Of a stretch of DNA of 64,000 bases, positions 44,012-52,345 are shown piece after piece. Each line of letters begins with the position of its first letter. Positions within the stretch are counted from its first letter, which is position 1. Source of the DNA: Actinomycetospora corticicola (GTDB taxonomy: Bacteria > Actinomycetota > Actinomycetes > Mycobacteriales > Pseudonocardiaceae). The notes beneath the pieces were generated by a model. It had not been told where the DNA came from. It saw only the letters and a list, made by a program, of their open reading frames with translations, and made no database searches. A program made the position numbers and the translations under genes. Location of the stretch: positions 1,240,001 through 1,304,000 of the forward strand of contig NZ_JACCBN010000001.1 in the NCBI RefSeq assembly GCF_013409505.1, written 5' to 3'.

Positions 44012-45094
44012 TCACGTCCGGACGTGCGGGACGATGCGGTCGGCGGCGAGCCGGTCGAAGACGGACGCGAACGCGTCGAGGGTGCGGACGTACCCGGTGA
44101 ACCCGGCGAGCCGCGAGCGCGTCATGTCGGTGACGCACTCGATGTCGCGGCCGAGGTCGCCGTCGGTGTGCCAGAACGAGGCGACGCGGTCCAGGTCGGA
44201 CTCCACGAGGTGCTCGCGCTCCGCGATCCGCGCCCAGACGTCCTCCATGCCCTGGGTCTGCTCCTCGAGCGGGCGCACGGTGCCGTCGAACCCCTCGGCC
44301 TCCACCCCGAGCAGCTCGGCGAGGCGCGGCCACATCCAGCGCCAGCGGAAGACGTCGCCGTTGACCACGTTCAGCGCCTGGTCGTGGGCCGACGGCGATC
44401 CGGTCGCCCAGATCATCTGCTCGGCGGCCTGGCCGGCGTCGGTCATGTCGGTGAGCCCGTCCCACTGCTGCTGCGAGCCGGGGAAGGTGAACGGCCGCCC
44501 GGTCTCGCGGCACAGCGCGGCGTAGGCGGCGAGCGTCGAAGCGATGTTCATGGCGTTGCCGACGGCGTAGCCCACCACCGTGTGCGCCCGGTGCACGCTC
44601 CAGGAGAACTTGTGCTCCGCCGCGGCGGCGAACAGCTCGTCCTCCTGCGCGTAGTAGAAGTTCGGGTGGTCCAGGCGCGGTTCGGTCTCGACGAACGGGG
44701 TCTCGGGCATGTCGCCCTGCCCGTAGGCCTCGAACGGTCCGAGGTAGTGCTTGAGCCCGGTCATCAGCGCGACGTGCTGCACTGTGCCCTCGGCGCCGGC
44801 CGCGGCGAGGACGTCGCGCACCATCCCGCCGTTGACCCGGATGTTCTCCTCCTCGGTGTCCTGGCGCGCCCAGGCGGTGAGGAAGATCGAGGTCGGGCGC
44901 GTGCCGGCGATCGTCGAGCGCAGTGCCTCGGCGTCGGTGAGGTCGGCGTGCAGGCCCTCGACCTCCCGCACCGTCGACGACGAGCGCCGCGACAGCCCGA
45001 GGACGTGCCCGCCGCGGAGGGTGAGCCGCTCGGCGAGGGCGTGGCCGACGATGCCGGTGACGCCGACGATCAGGGGACGGGAGAGCGCGTGCAT
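44012..45094 (-). CDS. PRISE-type SDR (progesterone 5-beta-reductase/iridoid synthase-like)
   Basis: 360 residues. Extended SDR with VGVTGIVGHALAERL and LSRRSSS at the N-terminus; GLKHYLGPFEAYG, PNFYYAQEDELF with the Tyr of the YxxxK-like site altered as in PRISE enzymes, and WSVHRAHTVVGYA are hallmarks of this enone 1,4-reductase group. Best known from plants, it also occurs in actinobacteria. Substrate is probably an alpha,beta-unsaturated carbonyl. ATG 45094 is preferred over codons nearer the divergent gene. Confidence 0.8.
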   Translation of the reverse strand: MHALSRPLIVGVTGIVGHALAERLTLRGGHVLGLSRRSSSTVREVEGLHADLTDAEALRSTIAGTRPTSIFLTAWARQDTEEENIRVNGGMVRDVLAAAGAEGTVQHVALMTGLKHYLGPFEAYGQGDMPETPFVETEPRLDHPNFYYAQEDELFAAAAEHKFSWSVHRAHTVVGYAVGNAMNIASTLAAYAALCRETGRPFTFPGSQQQWDGLTDMTDAGQAAEQMIWATGSPSAHDQALNVVNGDVFRWRWMWPRLAELLGVEAEGFDGTVRPLEEQTQGMEDVWARIAEREHLVESDLDRVASFWHTDGDLGRDIECVTDMTRSRLAGFTGYVRTLDAFASVFDRLAADRIVPHVRT

Positions 45095-45155
45095 GCGGGG
45101 CGGGTGCCCCACGGCGCGCACGGTTGAACCCTTGACCATTGCGGTAGAAGGAGGC

Positions 45156-46187
45156 GTGTTCGTCTACACCGCGCAGCCCGCCCGCGTCGTCTTCGGCGCC
45201 GGGAGCCTCGACCGGTTGGCGGAGGAGGTCGAGCGCCTCGGCCGGTCCCGGGTCCTCGTACTCGCCGGCCGGCGCCACGTCGAGCGGGTCGAGGCGGTGC
45301 TGGGGGAGCTCGCCGTCGGGCGGTTCGAGGGCGCCGCGATGCACACGCCCGTCAAGGTCACCGAGCGGGCGCTCGCCGTGCTGCGGGAGGCCGACGCCGA
45401 CTGCGTCGTCGCCGTCGGCGGCGGCTCCACCACCGGGCTCGCGAAGGCGCTGGCCGTCCGCACGGGTGCCGACCAGGTGATCGTGCCGACCACCTACTCC
45501 GGCTCGGAGGTCACGCCCGTCCTCGGCGAGACCGAGAACGGGATCAAGAAGACGCGGACCTCCCCGGACATCCTCCCGGAGACGGTGATCTACGACGTCG
45601 AGCTCACCCGCTCGCTGCCCCACGATGTCACCGTGACCAGCGCCGTCAACGCCCTCGCGCACGCCGTCGAGGCGCTGTACTCGCCGCAGGCGAACCCGGT
45701 CGTCGACCTGCTCGCCCTCGACGCCGTCCGCCGCCTGAGCACCGGCCTGCGCGGGCTCGACGTCGGGAACGACGCCCGGGACGACCTGCTGGCCGGAGCG
45801 TGGCTGGCGGGGACGTGCCTCGGGTCGGTCGGGATGGCGCTGCACCACAAGCTCTGCCACACCCTCGGCGGGTCGTTCGACCTTCCGCACGCCCCGACCC
45901 ACACCGTCGTCCTGCCGCACGCGATGGCCTACAACGCCGCGGCTGCGCCGGACGCGATGCGCCGGATCGCCGACGCGCTCGGGGTCGACGACGCCCCGCG
46001 CGGGGTCTTCGACCTGGTCGCGACGGCGGGTGGCCCCACCTCCCTGCGCGAGCTCGGGATGGCCGAGGCCGACCTCGACCGCGCGACCGAGCTCGCCGTC
46101 GGGACCCCGTATCCCAACCCCGCCGAGCTGACCCGCGACGGGCTGCGAGCCCTGCTCGGCCGGGCGTGGGCGGGGGAGCGCCCCTAG
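45156..46187 (+). CDS. Maleylacetate reductase-like iron-type alcohol dehydrogenase
   Basis: 343 residues. FVYTAQPARVVFGAGS at the N-terminus is typical of maleylacetate reductases, with GGGSTTGLAKALA, PTTYSGSEVTPVLGETENGIKKT and metal-site His residues in NALAHAVEALYSP and HHKLCHTLGG. It would reduce maleylacetate to 3-oxoadipate with NAD(P)H in aromatic degradation. No ring-cleavage genes adjoin. The start is odd: AAGGAGG lies only about two bases before GTG 45156, so TTG 45132 or a neighbouring codon may be used. The 3' end overlaps the convergent gene by 4 bp. Confidence 0.85.
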   Translation: MFVYTAQPARVVFGAGSLDRLAEEVERLGRSRVLVLAGRRHVERVEAVLGELAVGRFEGAAMHTPVKVTERALAVLREADADCVVAVGGGSTTGLAKALAVRTGADQVIVPTTYSGSEVTPVLGETENGIKKTRTSPDILPETVIYDVELTRSLPHDVTVTSAVNALAHAVEALYSPQANPVVDLLALDAVRRLSTGLRGLDVGNDARDDLLAGAWLAGTCLGSVGMALHHKLCHTLGGSFDLPHAPTHTVVLPHAMAYNAAAAPDAMRRIADALGVDDAPRGVFDLVATAGGPTSLRELGMAEADLDRATELAVGTPYPNPAELTRDGLRALLGRAWAGERP

Positions 46188-47329
46188 ACCAGTTCCGCGC
46201 CCGCACGCAGCGCGCGGAACTTCTCCCACACGACCGTCGGGTGCACCTCGGGCTGGTAGCTCGCGCGGGAGGAGAACCCGCAGTCGGCGCCGGCGATGAC
46301 CTGCTCGCGCCCGACGGCGTCCACGTAGTGCCGGAGCATCTCGGCGATCAGCTCGGGGTGCTCGACGTAGTTCTGCGCGTGCCCGAGCAGGCCGGGGATC
46401 AGGATCGCGTCGCCGAGCTGCTGCTTCAGGGCCGCGTCGTCCCAGATCGTCCACTCGTGCATGTGCCGCGGGTTCGCGACCTCGAACGAGTACGCCCCCG
46501 CCCGGATCGCCAGCATCGGGCCCGCGACCTCGGCCATCGTGATGTCGTGGATCCGCGGCCCGTGGTTGAGGCCGTAGCAGGTGTGGAGGCGGATCCGCTC
46601 GGTCGGGATGTCGCGCAGGGCGTGGTTGACGATCTCGGCGTGCTCGGCGGCGGTCCGCTGCCGCTCGTCGGGGGAGAGCTCGGGGTCGGAGAGGATCTCG
46701 ATCAGCCACGGGTCGTCGATCTGCAGCAGGAACCCGGCATCGACGATGGCCAGGTACTCCTCGCGCAGCGCCTCGGCGACCGCGGTGTAGTACTCGGTGT
46801 CGGTCGCGTAGAACTCGTTGCGCCCGAACCCGCGGGGCGAGGTCGACGGCATGAACGCCTCGGTGGCGTCGACCCCGACGAGCGCCGCCTTCAGGTTGTC
46901 GATGTCGGTCCGCAGCTGCTCGTGCCCGGAGTAGGACACGGGTCCGACGCAGGCGACGGTCACCATCGGCGCGACCGTCTTCGTGTACTTCCCCATGTAC
47001 TGCTCGTAGTACGCGGGGAACGCGTCGAGCTCGAGCTTCCACGACGGCGGGAGCAGCTTCTCCCCGCTGCTGGGGGAGAAGCCCTCGAGGCGGTCCTGGA
47101 TGTAGGTCGCGAAGCTGACCTTCCCCATCTCGCCGTCGGTCACGACGTCGAGGCCCACCTCGGCCTGCTTCGCGACGACGTCGCGCACCGCCTCGGTCAC
47201 CTGCTTGGCGAAGCCCGCCTCGTCGTACGGGCGGCCGTGCTCCTTCTCCCGCATGGTGTCGAGCAGCGCCTCCGGGCGGGCGAGGCTGCCGACGTGGGTG
47301 GTGAGGATTCGGTCTCCGCTGCGCTGCAT
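46184..47329 (-). CDS. MetE C-terminal-like (cobalamin-independent methionine synthase II family) protein
   Basis: 381 residues. TTHVGSLARPEALLD at the N-terminus, VTDGEMGKVSF, LQIDDPWLIE near 200, RLHTCYGLNHG (zinc His-x-Cys) and a second Cys in GADCGFSS. The zinc-site arrangement is that of the MetE catalytic domain, but such short proteins usually do not act as methionine synthase and instead transfer or remove small-molecule groups. No partner gene identifies the substrate. ATG 47329. Confidence 0.83.
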   Translation of the reverse strand: MQRSGDRILTTHVGSLARPEALLDTMREKEHGRPYDEAGFAKQVTEAVRDVVAKQAEVGLDVVTDGEMGKVSFATYIQDRLEGFSPSSGEKLLPPSWKLELDAFPAYYEQYMGKYTKTVAPMVTVACVGPVSYSGHEQLRTDIDNLKAALVGVDATEAFMPSTSPRGFGRNEFYATDTEYYTAVAEALREEYLAIVDAGFLLQIDDPWLIEILSDPELSPDERQRTAAEHAEIVNHALRDIPTERIRLHTCYGLNHGPRIHDITMAEVAGPMLAIRAGAYSFEVANPRHMHEWTIWDDAALKQQLGDAILIPGLLGHAQNYVEHPELIAEMLRHYVDAVGREQVIAGADCGFSSRASYQPEVHPTVVWEKFRALRAGAELV

Positions 47330-47339
47330 GGCCCCGACG

Positions 47340-47786
47340 TTAGGAACGGTTCTCCGCGGGAGACACCGTGCCGTTCGCGTGCGCGGGACGGGGCACGTGG
47401 TGGAAACCGACCTGTGCGGGCAGCGGGACGAAGCGGCACAGGTAGACCAGACCGCGGTCGTCGCCCTCGCCCTCGACGGTGTACTGCCACCGGTCCCGCG
47501 TCTCTGTGGTGCTCGCGCGGACGAGGACGGTGTGCCGCGGGGCGCCCTCTGCGGTGGGGCGGTGGTGGACGGCGATCCGGGCCCCGACCGCGATGCCGGT
47601 CAGGCCCGTCTCCTCGAGCACCTCCCGGTGGGCCGCCGCCTCGAGCGACTCGCTGGGGTCGACGCCGCCACCCGGGAGCTGTGTGCCGGCCTCGGGGTGG
47701 TCCCGGTGGTCGAACACGAGCACCTCGGGGCCGTGGTCGGTCTCGCGGGTCAGGGCGACGGCGACGCGGAGCCGGATGGTGGGCAC
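47340..47786 (-). CDS. Nudix hydrolase
   Basis: 148 residues. Nudix box GGGVDPSESLEAAAHREVLEETGL near 37-60, with REVLEETG intact. The substrate is unknown. GTG 47786 fits the first beta strand (TIRLRVAVALTRE). Upstream, 225 bp to the cupin gene contain no other gene but do contain an inverted repeat. Confidence 0.85.
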   Translation of the reverse strand: MPTIRLRVAVALTRETDHGPEVLVFDHRDHPEAGTQLPGGGVDPSESLEAAAHREVLEETGLTGIAVGARIAVHHRPTAEGAPRHTVLVRASTTETRDRWQYTVEGEGDDRGLVYLCRFVPLPAQVGFHHVPRPAHANGTVSPAENRS

Positions 47787-47982
47787 CGGTCGAGTCTGCC
47801 TGCGCGCGACGCACACACTCGCGACACCGGATGAAGAGTGCGGGTCACTCCTGCGCGGGATACACACGGACCGACTGGCTCGCGCCGGATATCCGTGATC
47901 GACGTGGCCGGGTTCGAAGCGAGAGCGAACGTGGCAGCGGTGCCAGGTCGGTGGACCCGCCACCGAGTCCGCACTAGGCAGT

Positions 47983-48014
47983 CATGCCGCGATAACGGGG
48001 CATATCACGGCATG
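47983..48014. promoter_or_regulatory. Inverted repeat over the start of the truncated cupin gene
   Basis: CATGCCGCGAT and ATCACGGCATG are 11-bp arms with one mismatch and a 10-nt spacer. The right arm covers the ATG of the short cupin gene at 48012, consistent with an operator or a remnant recombination site. Confidence 0.45.
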
Positions 48015-48317
48015 AAGGGCATTCGCACGGCTCGAAGATCAACGAGCGGTCCAGCCTCCGTCGACGGGGGACTGGGCCAGCTCCTGGTCTGCACCGAGGG
48101 CTTCGGGTTCGTCGGCACCCGCGACGGCACCGCGATCCGGTTGCGCGCGGGCGAGTCGGTGTGGACCCCGCCGGGCGAGGAGCACTGGCACGACGCCACC
48201 GAGGGCACGATGATGTGCCACCACGCGCTGCTCGAGGTCCCCGACGACGGGACCGAGGCCACCACCTGGCTGGAGCCGGTCACCGACGAGCAGTACGAAC
48301 AGGCTCAACCCGCCTAG
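48012..48317 (+). pseudogene. Truncated cupin-domain protein (N-terminal half missing)
   Basis: 101 residues. From residue 16 the sequence reads VDGGLGQLLVCTEGFGFVGTRDGTAIRLRAGESVWTPPGEEHWHDAT, the second half of a cupin barrel (PPGEEHWH, metal-ligand type). The first half with its usual HxH motif is absent; upstream bases do not encode it in any frame I checked. Either a broken gene or a mini-cupin. The CCCGACGACGGG motif at 48240 encodes PDDG. Confidence 0.6.
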
Positions 48318-48429
48318 ACCTATGCGGCCGCCGACCCGAGTCGCCCCCCTCGCGGCTCGGGTCGCCGCCGCAGGCCCGGGCGGGCGGCCTGAGCAACCGA
48401 GGACCGCTCTGAGTCTCGCGGCTGGGCGG

Positions 48430-48927
48430 TCAGGCCAGGCCGCGGGCGTCGTAGGTGACCTCAGGCCAGGGGCGGCGCATCCGCTCGAGCCCACGGGCGA
48501 CCCACCCGGTGATCGTGTCCGCCTCCTCGGACAGGCCAGCGGCGTCCGCATGCACCTGCGGGTCGAGCTCGACGCCGCGCAACAAGATCTCCGGGGCGTG
48601 GAGCCGGGCCTCGACCCAGGCCACGGGGTCGACCGTGAGGTCGGCATCGGTGCTGCGGGCGCCCGGTTCACCGTCGACCATCCCGGGGTGCCAGTGCATC
48701 CGATCGGCGGCGCCAGGTCGGCTCTCGAGCAGGTCGATCCGGCAGAACGCCGGCGCCAGGTCCCAGCGGAGCGAGGCATAGATGCTGCCCGCGTGGACCT
48801 GTCGCATTTCCCGGAGTTCGACCCGCACGCCTCGCTCCCGGACGTATGGGCCGGACTCTGCGGGGTCGTGGAAGTCGACGAGTTCGGCGGTGACCGCCAA
48901 TCGCCCGACAGTCCACATCGTGGCCAC
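48430..48927 (-). CDS. Unknown protein, third gene of the tmpAB-like operon
   Basis: 165 residues, mostly soluble, no recognised domain. Notable pieces are YASLRWDLAPAFCRIDLLESRPG, RMHWHPGMVDGEP and TGWVARGLERM. His-x-His in MHWHPGM could bind a metal. GTG 48927 (or ATG 48918) starts 12 bp after the tmpB-like stop, same strand, so it is probably cotranscribed with it. It could modify or recognise the same substrate; this is inference from position only. Confidence 0.6.
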   Translation of the reverse strand: MATMWTVGRLAVTAELVDFHDPAESGPYVRERGVRVELREMRQVHAGSIYASLRWDLAPAFCRIDLLESRPGAADRMHWHPGMVDGEPGARSTDADLTVDPVAWVEARLHAPEILLRGVELDPQVHADAAGLSEEADTITGWVARGLERMRRPWPEVTYDARGLA

Positions 48928-48938
48928 GGCGTCCGACC

Positions 48939-49541
48939 TCAGCTCAGGTCCGGGGCGCGGACGCGGTCCGGGGCGAACACGCGGCGCACCATCGGCTCGA
49001 AGAACTCCAGCGGCTCGATGTCGTAGTCGGGGTCGAACGAGTTCTGGTCGTAGTTCGCGCAGAAGTCGACGCAGTCCTGATACCAGGGGTGGTCGGCGTA
49101 CCGGTCGCGGGCGTTCGGGTCGGCGCCGACGTGGTGGAACCAGTAGACGCCCTGGAACACCCCGTGGTGGCGCATGATCCAGTAGTTGCGTTCCGAGACG
49201 TAGGGGCGCACGACGGCGGCGGCGACCTCGGAGTGGTTCGCGGGGGCGAGCATGTCGCCGACGTCGTGGACCAGGGCGCAGATCACGGTCTGCTCGTCCT
49301 CCCCGGCGCGGTGCGCGCGGGTGGCGGCCTGCAGGCTGTGCTGCAGGCGGGTCACCTGGTAGCCGGTGTGGTCGTCCATGGCCCGCAGCCAGCCCAAGAC
49401 GCGGTCGGGGAATCGGGCCAGCTCAGCGTGCTCGTAGGGCTCGAGCAGGGCGTAGTCGGCGGCGGTGCCGTCGGCCATGGCGGTGAACCCGACGGTGGGT
49501 CCGGCCGCGGTGTTCGCGGCGGTCGGTCGGGTCGCGGTCAT
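48939..49541 (-). CDS. tmpB: HD-domain mixed-valent diiron oxygenase, TmpB/PhnZ-like
   Basis: 200 residues. The first metal His is in RLQHSLQ (68), the HD pair in ALVHDVGD (92-93), further His at 103 and in MRHHGVF (125-126), and Asp in FCANYDQNSFD; this matches TmpB and PhnZ. TmpB cleaves (R)-1-hydroxy-2-(trimethylammonio)ethylphosphonate to glycine betaine and phosphate. ATG 49541 overlaps the stop of the dioxygenase gene (ATGA), a strong sign of a paired pathway. The substrate assignment rests on the partner enzyme and homology; PhnZ itself acts on 1-hydroxy-2-aminoethylphosphonate. Confidence 0.72.
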   Translation of the reverse strand: MTATRPTAANTAAGPTVGFTAMADGTAADYALLEPYEHAELARFPDRVLGWLRAMDDHTGYQVTRLQHSLQAATRAHRAGEDEQTVICALVHDVGDMLAPANHSEVAAAVVRPYVSERNYWIMRHHGVFQGVYWFHHVGADPNARDRYADHPWYQDCVDFCANYDQNSFDPDYDIEPLEFFEPMVRRVFAPDRVRAPDLS

Positions 49542-50755
49542 CGGGTCTCCTGCGGTTGGGCGGGCAGCGGCTGGTGCTCGCCGCGCAGGACCCGGCGGCG
49601 GGCGGTGAAGTCGTCGAACTCCATGTAGACGTCCTGGAGGTGGCGGGCGCCGCTGGCGGGGTCGTAGGGCATCCGGCCGTGCAGCACGCGGTGGGAGTGC
49701 ACGGTGAGCAGGTCCCCGTCCGAGGACTTGAAGGTGGCGCGGTAGCGGCCGGAGTCGATGATGCGGGCGAGGTGGCGGTAGGCGGCGTAGAACACCTCGA
49801 CCTCCTCGAAGGGCGCGGCAAGCGGCTGGGCGAGCTGGTTGGAGAACCGGAACAGTCGCACCTGCCCGTCGGTGTCGAGCTGGATCATGGGGTTCTCGGC
49901 CCAGGTGTCCTCGTCGTCGCTGAACAACTGGTAGGGCACCGGTACCCGGACCAGGGTGTCGAAGTGTTCGGGGGCGTCGCGGCGCAGCTCGGCCACTGCG
50001 GCCCAGCCGTCCACGAGTGTGGACTCGCCGCCGGTGGCCTGGTTGGTCAGGAAGTGCAGCAGCTGGATCGACGGCGGCCAGTTGTAGCTGGGCATGTCGG
50101 TGTGGGGCTTGAGCTCGCCCGGGGTGTGGGCGACGTTGTAGCCGGCGGGGTCGTGGCGCACGTTGTGGACCCGCTCGAAGGCCACCTCGCGGACGTGCCC
50201 GATGCGCTCGGCGAACCGCTCGACCTCGTGGTGCTCGCAGGGGACCCCGGTCACGATCGCGGCGCCGTGCTCGCGGACGGCGTCGAGGTAGGCCAGCTGT
50301 CCCTCGGCGCTGCCCAGCACCTCGTCGTGCGGGAATCGCGGCGGCTCGCCCGCGGCCGCCGACCACAGCGTGACCGGGGAGCGGCGGGCAGCCCGGGCGG
50401 CCGGGGAGTAGTCATAGCGACGCAGCCACGCCGGGGAGTAGGTCGCGGCCCGACCGTCGTTCCAGAGAATTTCCAGCCCGGCGTTCGGGTCGTAGGAGGC
50501 GCTGGTCGGGGCGATGCCGTCGGCGATGGAGGCGGTGAACAGCTTGCGTTCTCCGCTCTGGGCGACCCGGTCCTCGCCGGCCCAGCTGTTGTCGCGCAGC
50601 CAGACGTAATGGAACCGGCGAGCGCGGCCGTCGATCACGACGGCCAGGGCACGCGGCCCCAGGACGAGGGCGCCCTCGGGGCCGACGACGGAGCCCAGGT
50701 CGGTGTCCCGGTCGACGGTCGTGGGCTGGGGGGTGTCGTGGCCGACGAGGCTCAC
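49538..50755 (-). CDS. tmpA: Fe(II)/2-oxoglutarate dioxygenase, TmpA-like (gamma-butyrobetaine hydroxylase fold)
   Basis: 405 residues. An N-terminal GBBH-type domain (VIDGRARRFHYVWLRDN near 40-55) precedes a TauD-like domain with the iron triad HTD (H218, D220) and His359 in VLHGR with the 2-oxoglutarate Arg. TmpA hydroxylates 2-(trimethylammonio)ethylphosphonate at C1. In most relatives LRDN is followed by zinc-binding Cys residues; here it reads SWAGED, so that zinc site is missing. GTG 50755 chosen. Divergent from a LysR gene. Confidence 0.75.
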   Translation of the reverse strand: MSLVGHDTPQPTTVDRDTDLGSVVGPEGALVLGPRALAVVIDGRARRFHYVWLRDNSWAGEDRVAQSGERKLFTASIADGIAPTSASYDPNAGLEILWNDGRAATYSPAWLRRYDYSPAARAARRSPVTLWSAAAGEPPRFPHDEVLGSAEGQLAYLDAVREHGAAIVTGVPCEHHEVERFAERIGHVREVAFERVHNVRHDPAGYNVAHTPGELKPHTDMPSYNWPPSIQLLHFLTNQATGGESTLVDGWAAVAELRRDAPEHFDTLVRVPVPYQLFSDDEDTWAENPMIQLDTDGQVRLFRFSNQLAQPLAAPFEEVEVFYAAYRHLARIIDSGRYRATFKSSDGDLLTVHSHRVLHGRMPYDPASGARHLQDVYMEFDDFTARRRVLRGEHQPLPAQPQETR

Positions 50756-50827
50756 GGGCTCTCCTGACGAGTGGTGGTGCGGTCGAGTTCCACCGTCCCG
50801 TCCGAACGTCCCGGTATCAAACGAGCG

Positions 50828-50841
50828 CTCAGGCCCCTGAG
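50828..50841. promoter_or_regulatory. Palindrome in the tmpA/LysR intergenic region
   Basis: CTCAGG-CC-CCTGAG is a perfect 6-bp dyad in the 133-bp gap between the divergent tmpA-like and LysR genes, 47 bp from the LysR start. It is a plausible LysR binding site. Confidence 0.4.
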
Positions 50842-50888
50842 ACCGCAGAAAAGTAGGCCTCTCCGGGTTGCGTCGGTACGTTCGGCCG

Positions 50889-51800
50889 GTGCGTGTGCCG
50901 CTGCCGCCGTTGCCCGGGGTGCAGGCCTTCGAGGCGGCCGCTCGGCTCGGGAGCTTCGCCGCGGCGGCCGAGGAGCTGCACCTGTCCGCAGCGACGGTCA
51001 GCCAGCGCATCCGGTCCCTCGAGACCCACCTCGGGGTCCCGTTGTTCGAGCGGCATGCCCGCAGCGTGGAGCTGACCGAGCTCGGCCGGGCCTATCTGCC
51101 CGCGGTCCGGGAGAGCCTCGACGATCTCGCCGCTGCGACCGGCGGCCTGTTCGCCCCCGCCCGCCGAGAGCAGCTCACGGTGCGCACCCAGGTGTCCTAC
51201 GCGACCACCTGGCTCGCGCCGCACCTGCACCTGTTCCAGGCCGAGCACCCCGACATCGATCTCCGCGTGGTGTCCGCGGTCTGGTCCGAAGCACTGACCC
51301 TCGGCGAGGTCGACCTCGACATCCACCAGGGCCGCGGCGCCTGGCCGAACGCCCACGCCGAGCTCCTGCACCACGACAGTGCGGTCGTCGTGCACGGACC
51401 CGGACACCTCGACCGCTGGGGGCCGGTCACCGAGGTCGCCGACCTGTTCGCCCGACCGCGCATCCAGGTCCTCGGCTTCGACGACGTGTGGCAGCGCATG
51501 AGTCACGACGGCGGGCCCGTGGGTCCCGGCGGTCGCGCGGGACCCGCGATCACCGTCGACACCACCGTGACCGCCCTCGAACTCGCCGCCGGCGGGGACG
51601 CCAGCGCGGTCGTCCCGGAGCGCTTCGCCCGCACGGCCGTGCGGGCCGGCCGGGTGAGCCTCGCGCTCCCGCAGGCCTTTCCGATGCGTCAGGCCCACTA
51701 CCTGCTCCGGCCCCTCGAGGCCCCCCGTTCCTCGCCCCGCGCCCGCGTGTTCCTCGAGTGGCTCACCCACCTCGACGAGCACCAGCCCGCCCTCGGCTGA
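50889..51800 (+). CDS. LysR-family regulator, GcvA-like
   Basis: 303 residues. Helix-turn-helix LPPLPGVQAFEAAARLGSFAAAAEELHLSAATVSQRIRSLETHLGVPLFER is the GcvA/AmpR subtype. A ligand-binding domain follows. It probably senses the phosphonate or a product and controls the divergent tmpA/tmpB-like operon. GTG 50889 is preferred to TTG 50868. It ends close to a hairpin at 51947-51983. Confidence 0.9.
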   Translation: MRVPLPPLPGVQAFEAAARLGSFAAAAEELHLSAATVSQRIRSLETHLGVPLFERHARSVELTELGRAYLPAVRESLDDLAAATGGLFAPARREQLTVRTQVSYATTWLAPHLHLFQAEHPDIDLRVVSAVWSEALTLGEVDLDIHQGRGAWPNAHAELLHHDSAVVVHGPGHLDRWGPVTEVADLFARPRIQVLGFDDVWQRMSHDGGPVGPGGRAGPAITVDTTVTALELAAGGDASAVVPERFARTAVRAGRVSLALPQAFPMRQAHYLLRPLEAPRSSPRARVFLEWLTHLDEHQPALG

Positions 51801-51946
51801 ACACCCAGCCGTGCACAGCGTTGCTGGTGATTGCCATCGGCAGAGACGGTTCCTTGCCATTGCTGCCCGGCAGAATCCGTCGCGCCGCACGCCTCACCAT
51901 CGAGGGCGACGAAAGGCTCGCATTGTTCCGACCTGCATCGATGCCG

Positions 51947-51983
51947 CTCAACTTCCGGAAAGCTCCGCTTCTCGGAAGTTGAG
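51947..51983. repeat. 37-nt palindromic repeat, family C copy 1
   Basis: CTCAACTTCCG and CGGAAGTTGAG are perfect 11-bp arms. The second copy at 57956-57991 keeps both arms and most of the loop (GGA...CTTCT). The pair brackets the sulfur gene cluster. This copy may also end the LysR gene and the convergent rhodanese gene. Confidence 0.8.
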
Positions 51984-51994
51984 CTTCGGCGGTT

Positions 51995-52321
51995 CTACGA
52001 GGTGCTCCTGCCGGCTTGGACAGGACGGCCGGAGTCGATCCAGGCCCGGGTTCCGCCGGCCACGGAGACGGCCGGGATGCCCTGTCCGGTGAGGTACTCG
52101 ACGGCGCGGGCGCTGCGGTTCCCGGACTGGCACACCATCTGCAGCCCGTGGGCGTCGCGCAGCTCGGGGAGGTGGTCGGCGATCTGGGGCAGGGGGATGA
52201 GCCGGGCGCCGGGGATGTGTCCGGCGGCGTACTCGTCGGGGTCGCGGACGTCGATCAGGGTGGTCGTGTCGGTTCCGTGGGTGGTGGCGACGTCGTCGAC
52301 GGTGATCTCGGGGACGGTCAT
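51995..52321 (-). CDS. Single-domain rhodanese (sulfurtransferase)
   Basis: 108 residues. DVRDPDEYAAGHIPGARLIP is the conserved N-terminal rhodanese motif and VCQSGNRSA the active-site loop (catalytic Cys near 65). It transfers sulfane sulfur to thiol acceptors. Last gene of a minus-strand set with TauE/SafE and a rhodanese-DUF2892 protein, all probably regulated with sulfide stress. Confidence 0.9.
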   Translation of the reverse strand: MTVPEITVDDVATTHGTDTTTLIDVRDPDEYAAGHIPGARLIPLPQIADHLPELRDAHGLQMVCQSGNRSARAVEYLTGQGIPAVSVAGGTRAWIDSGRPVQAGRSTS

Positions 52322-52345
52322 GGCGAGTGTCCTTCGTGTGGTGGG

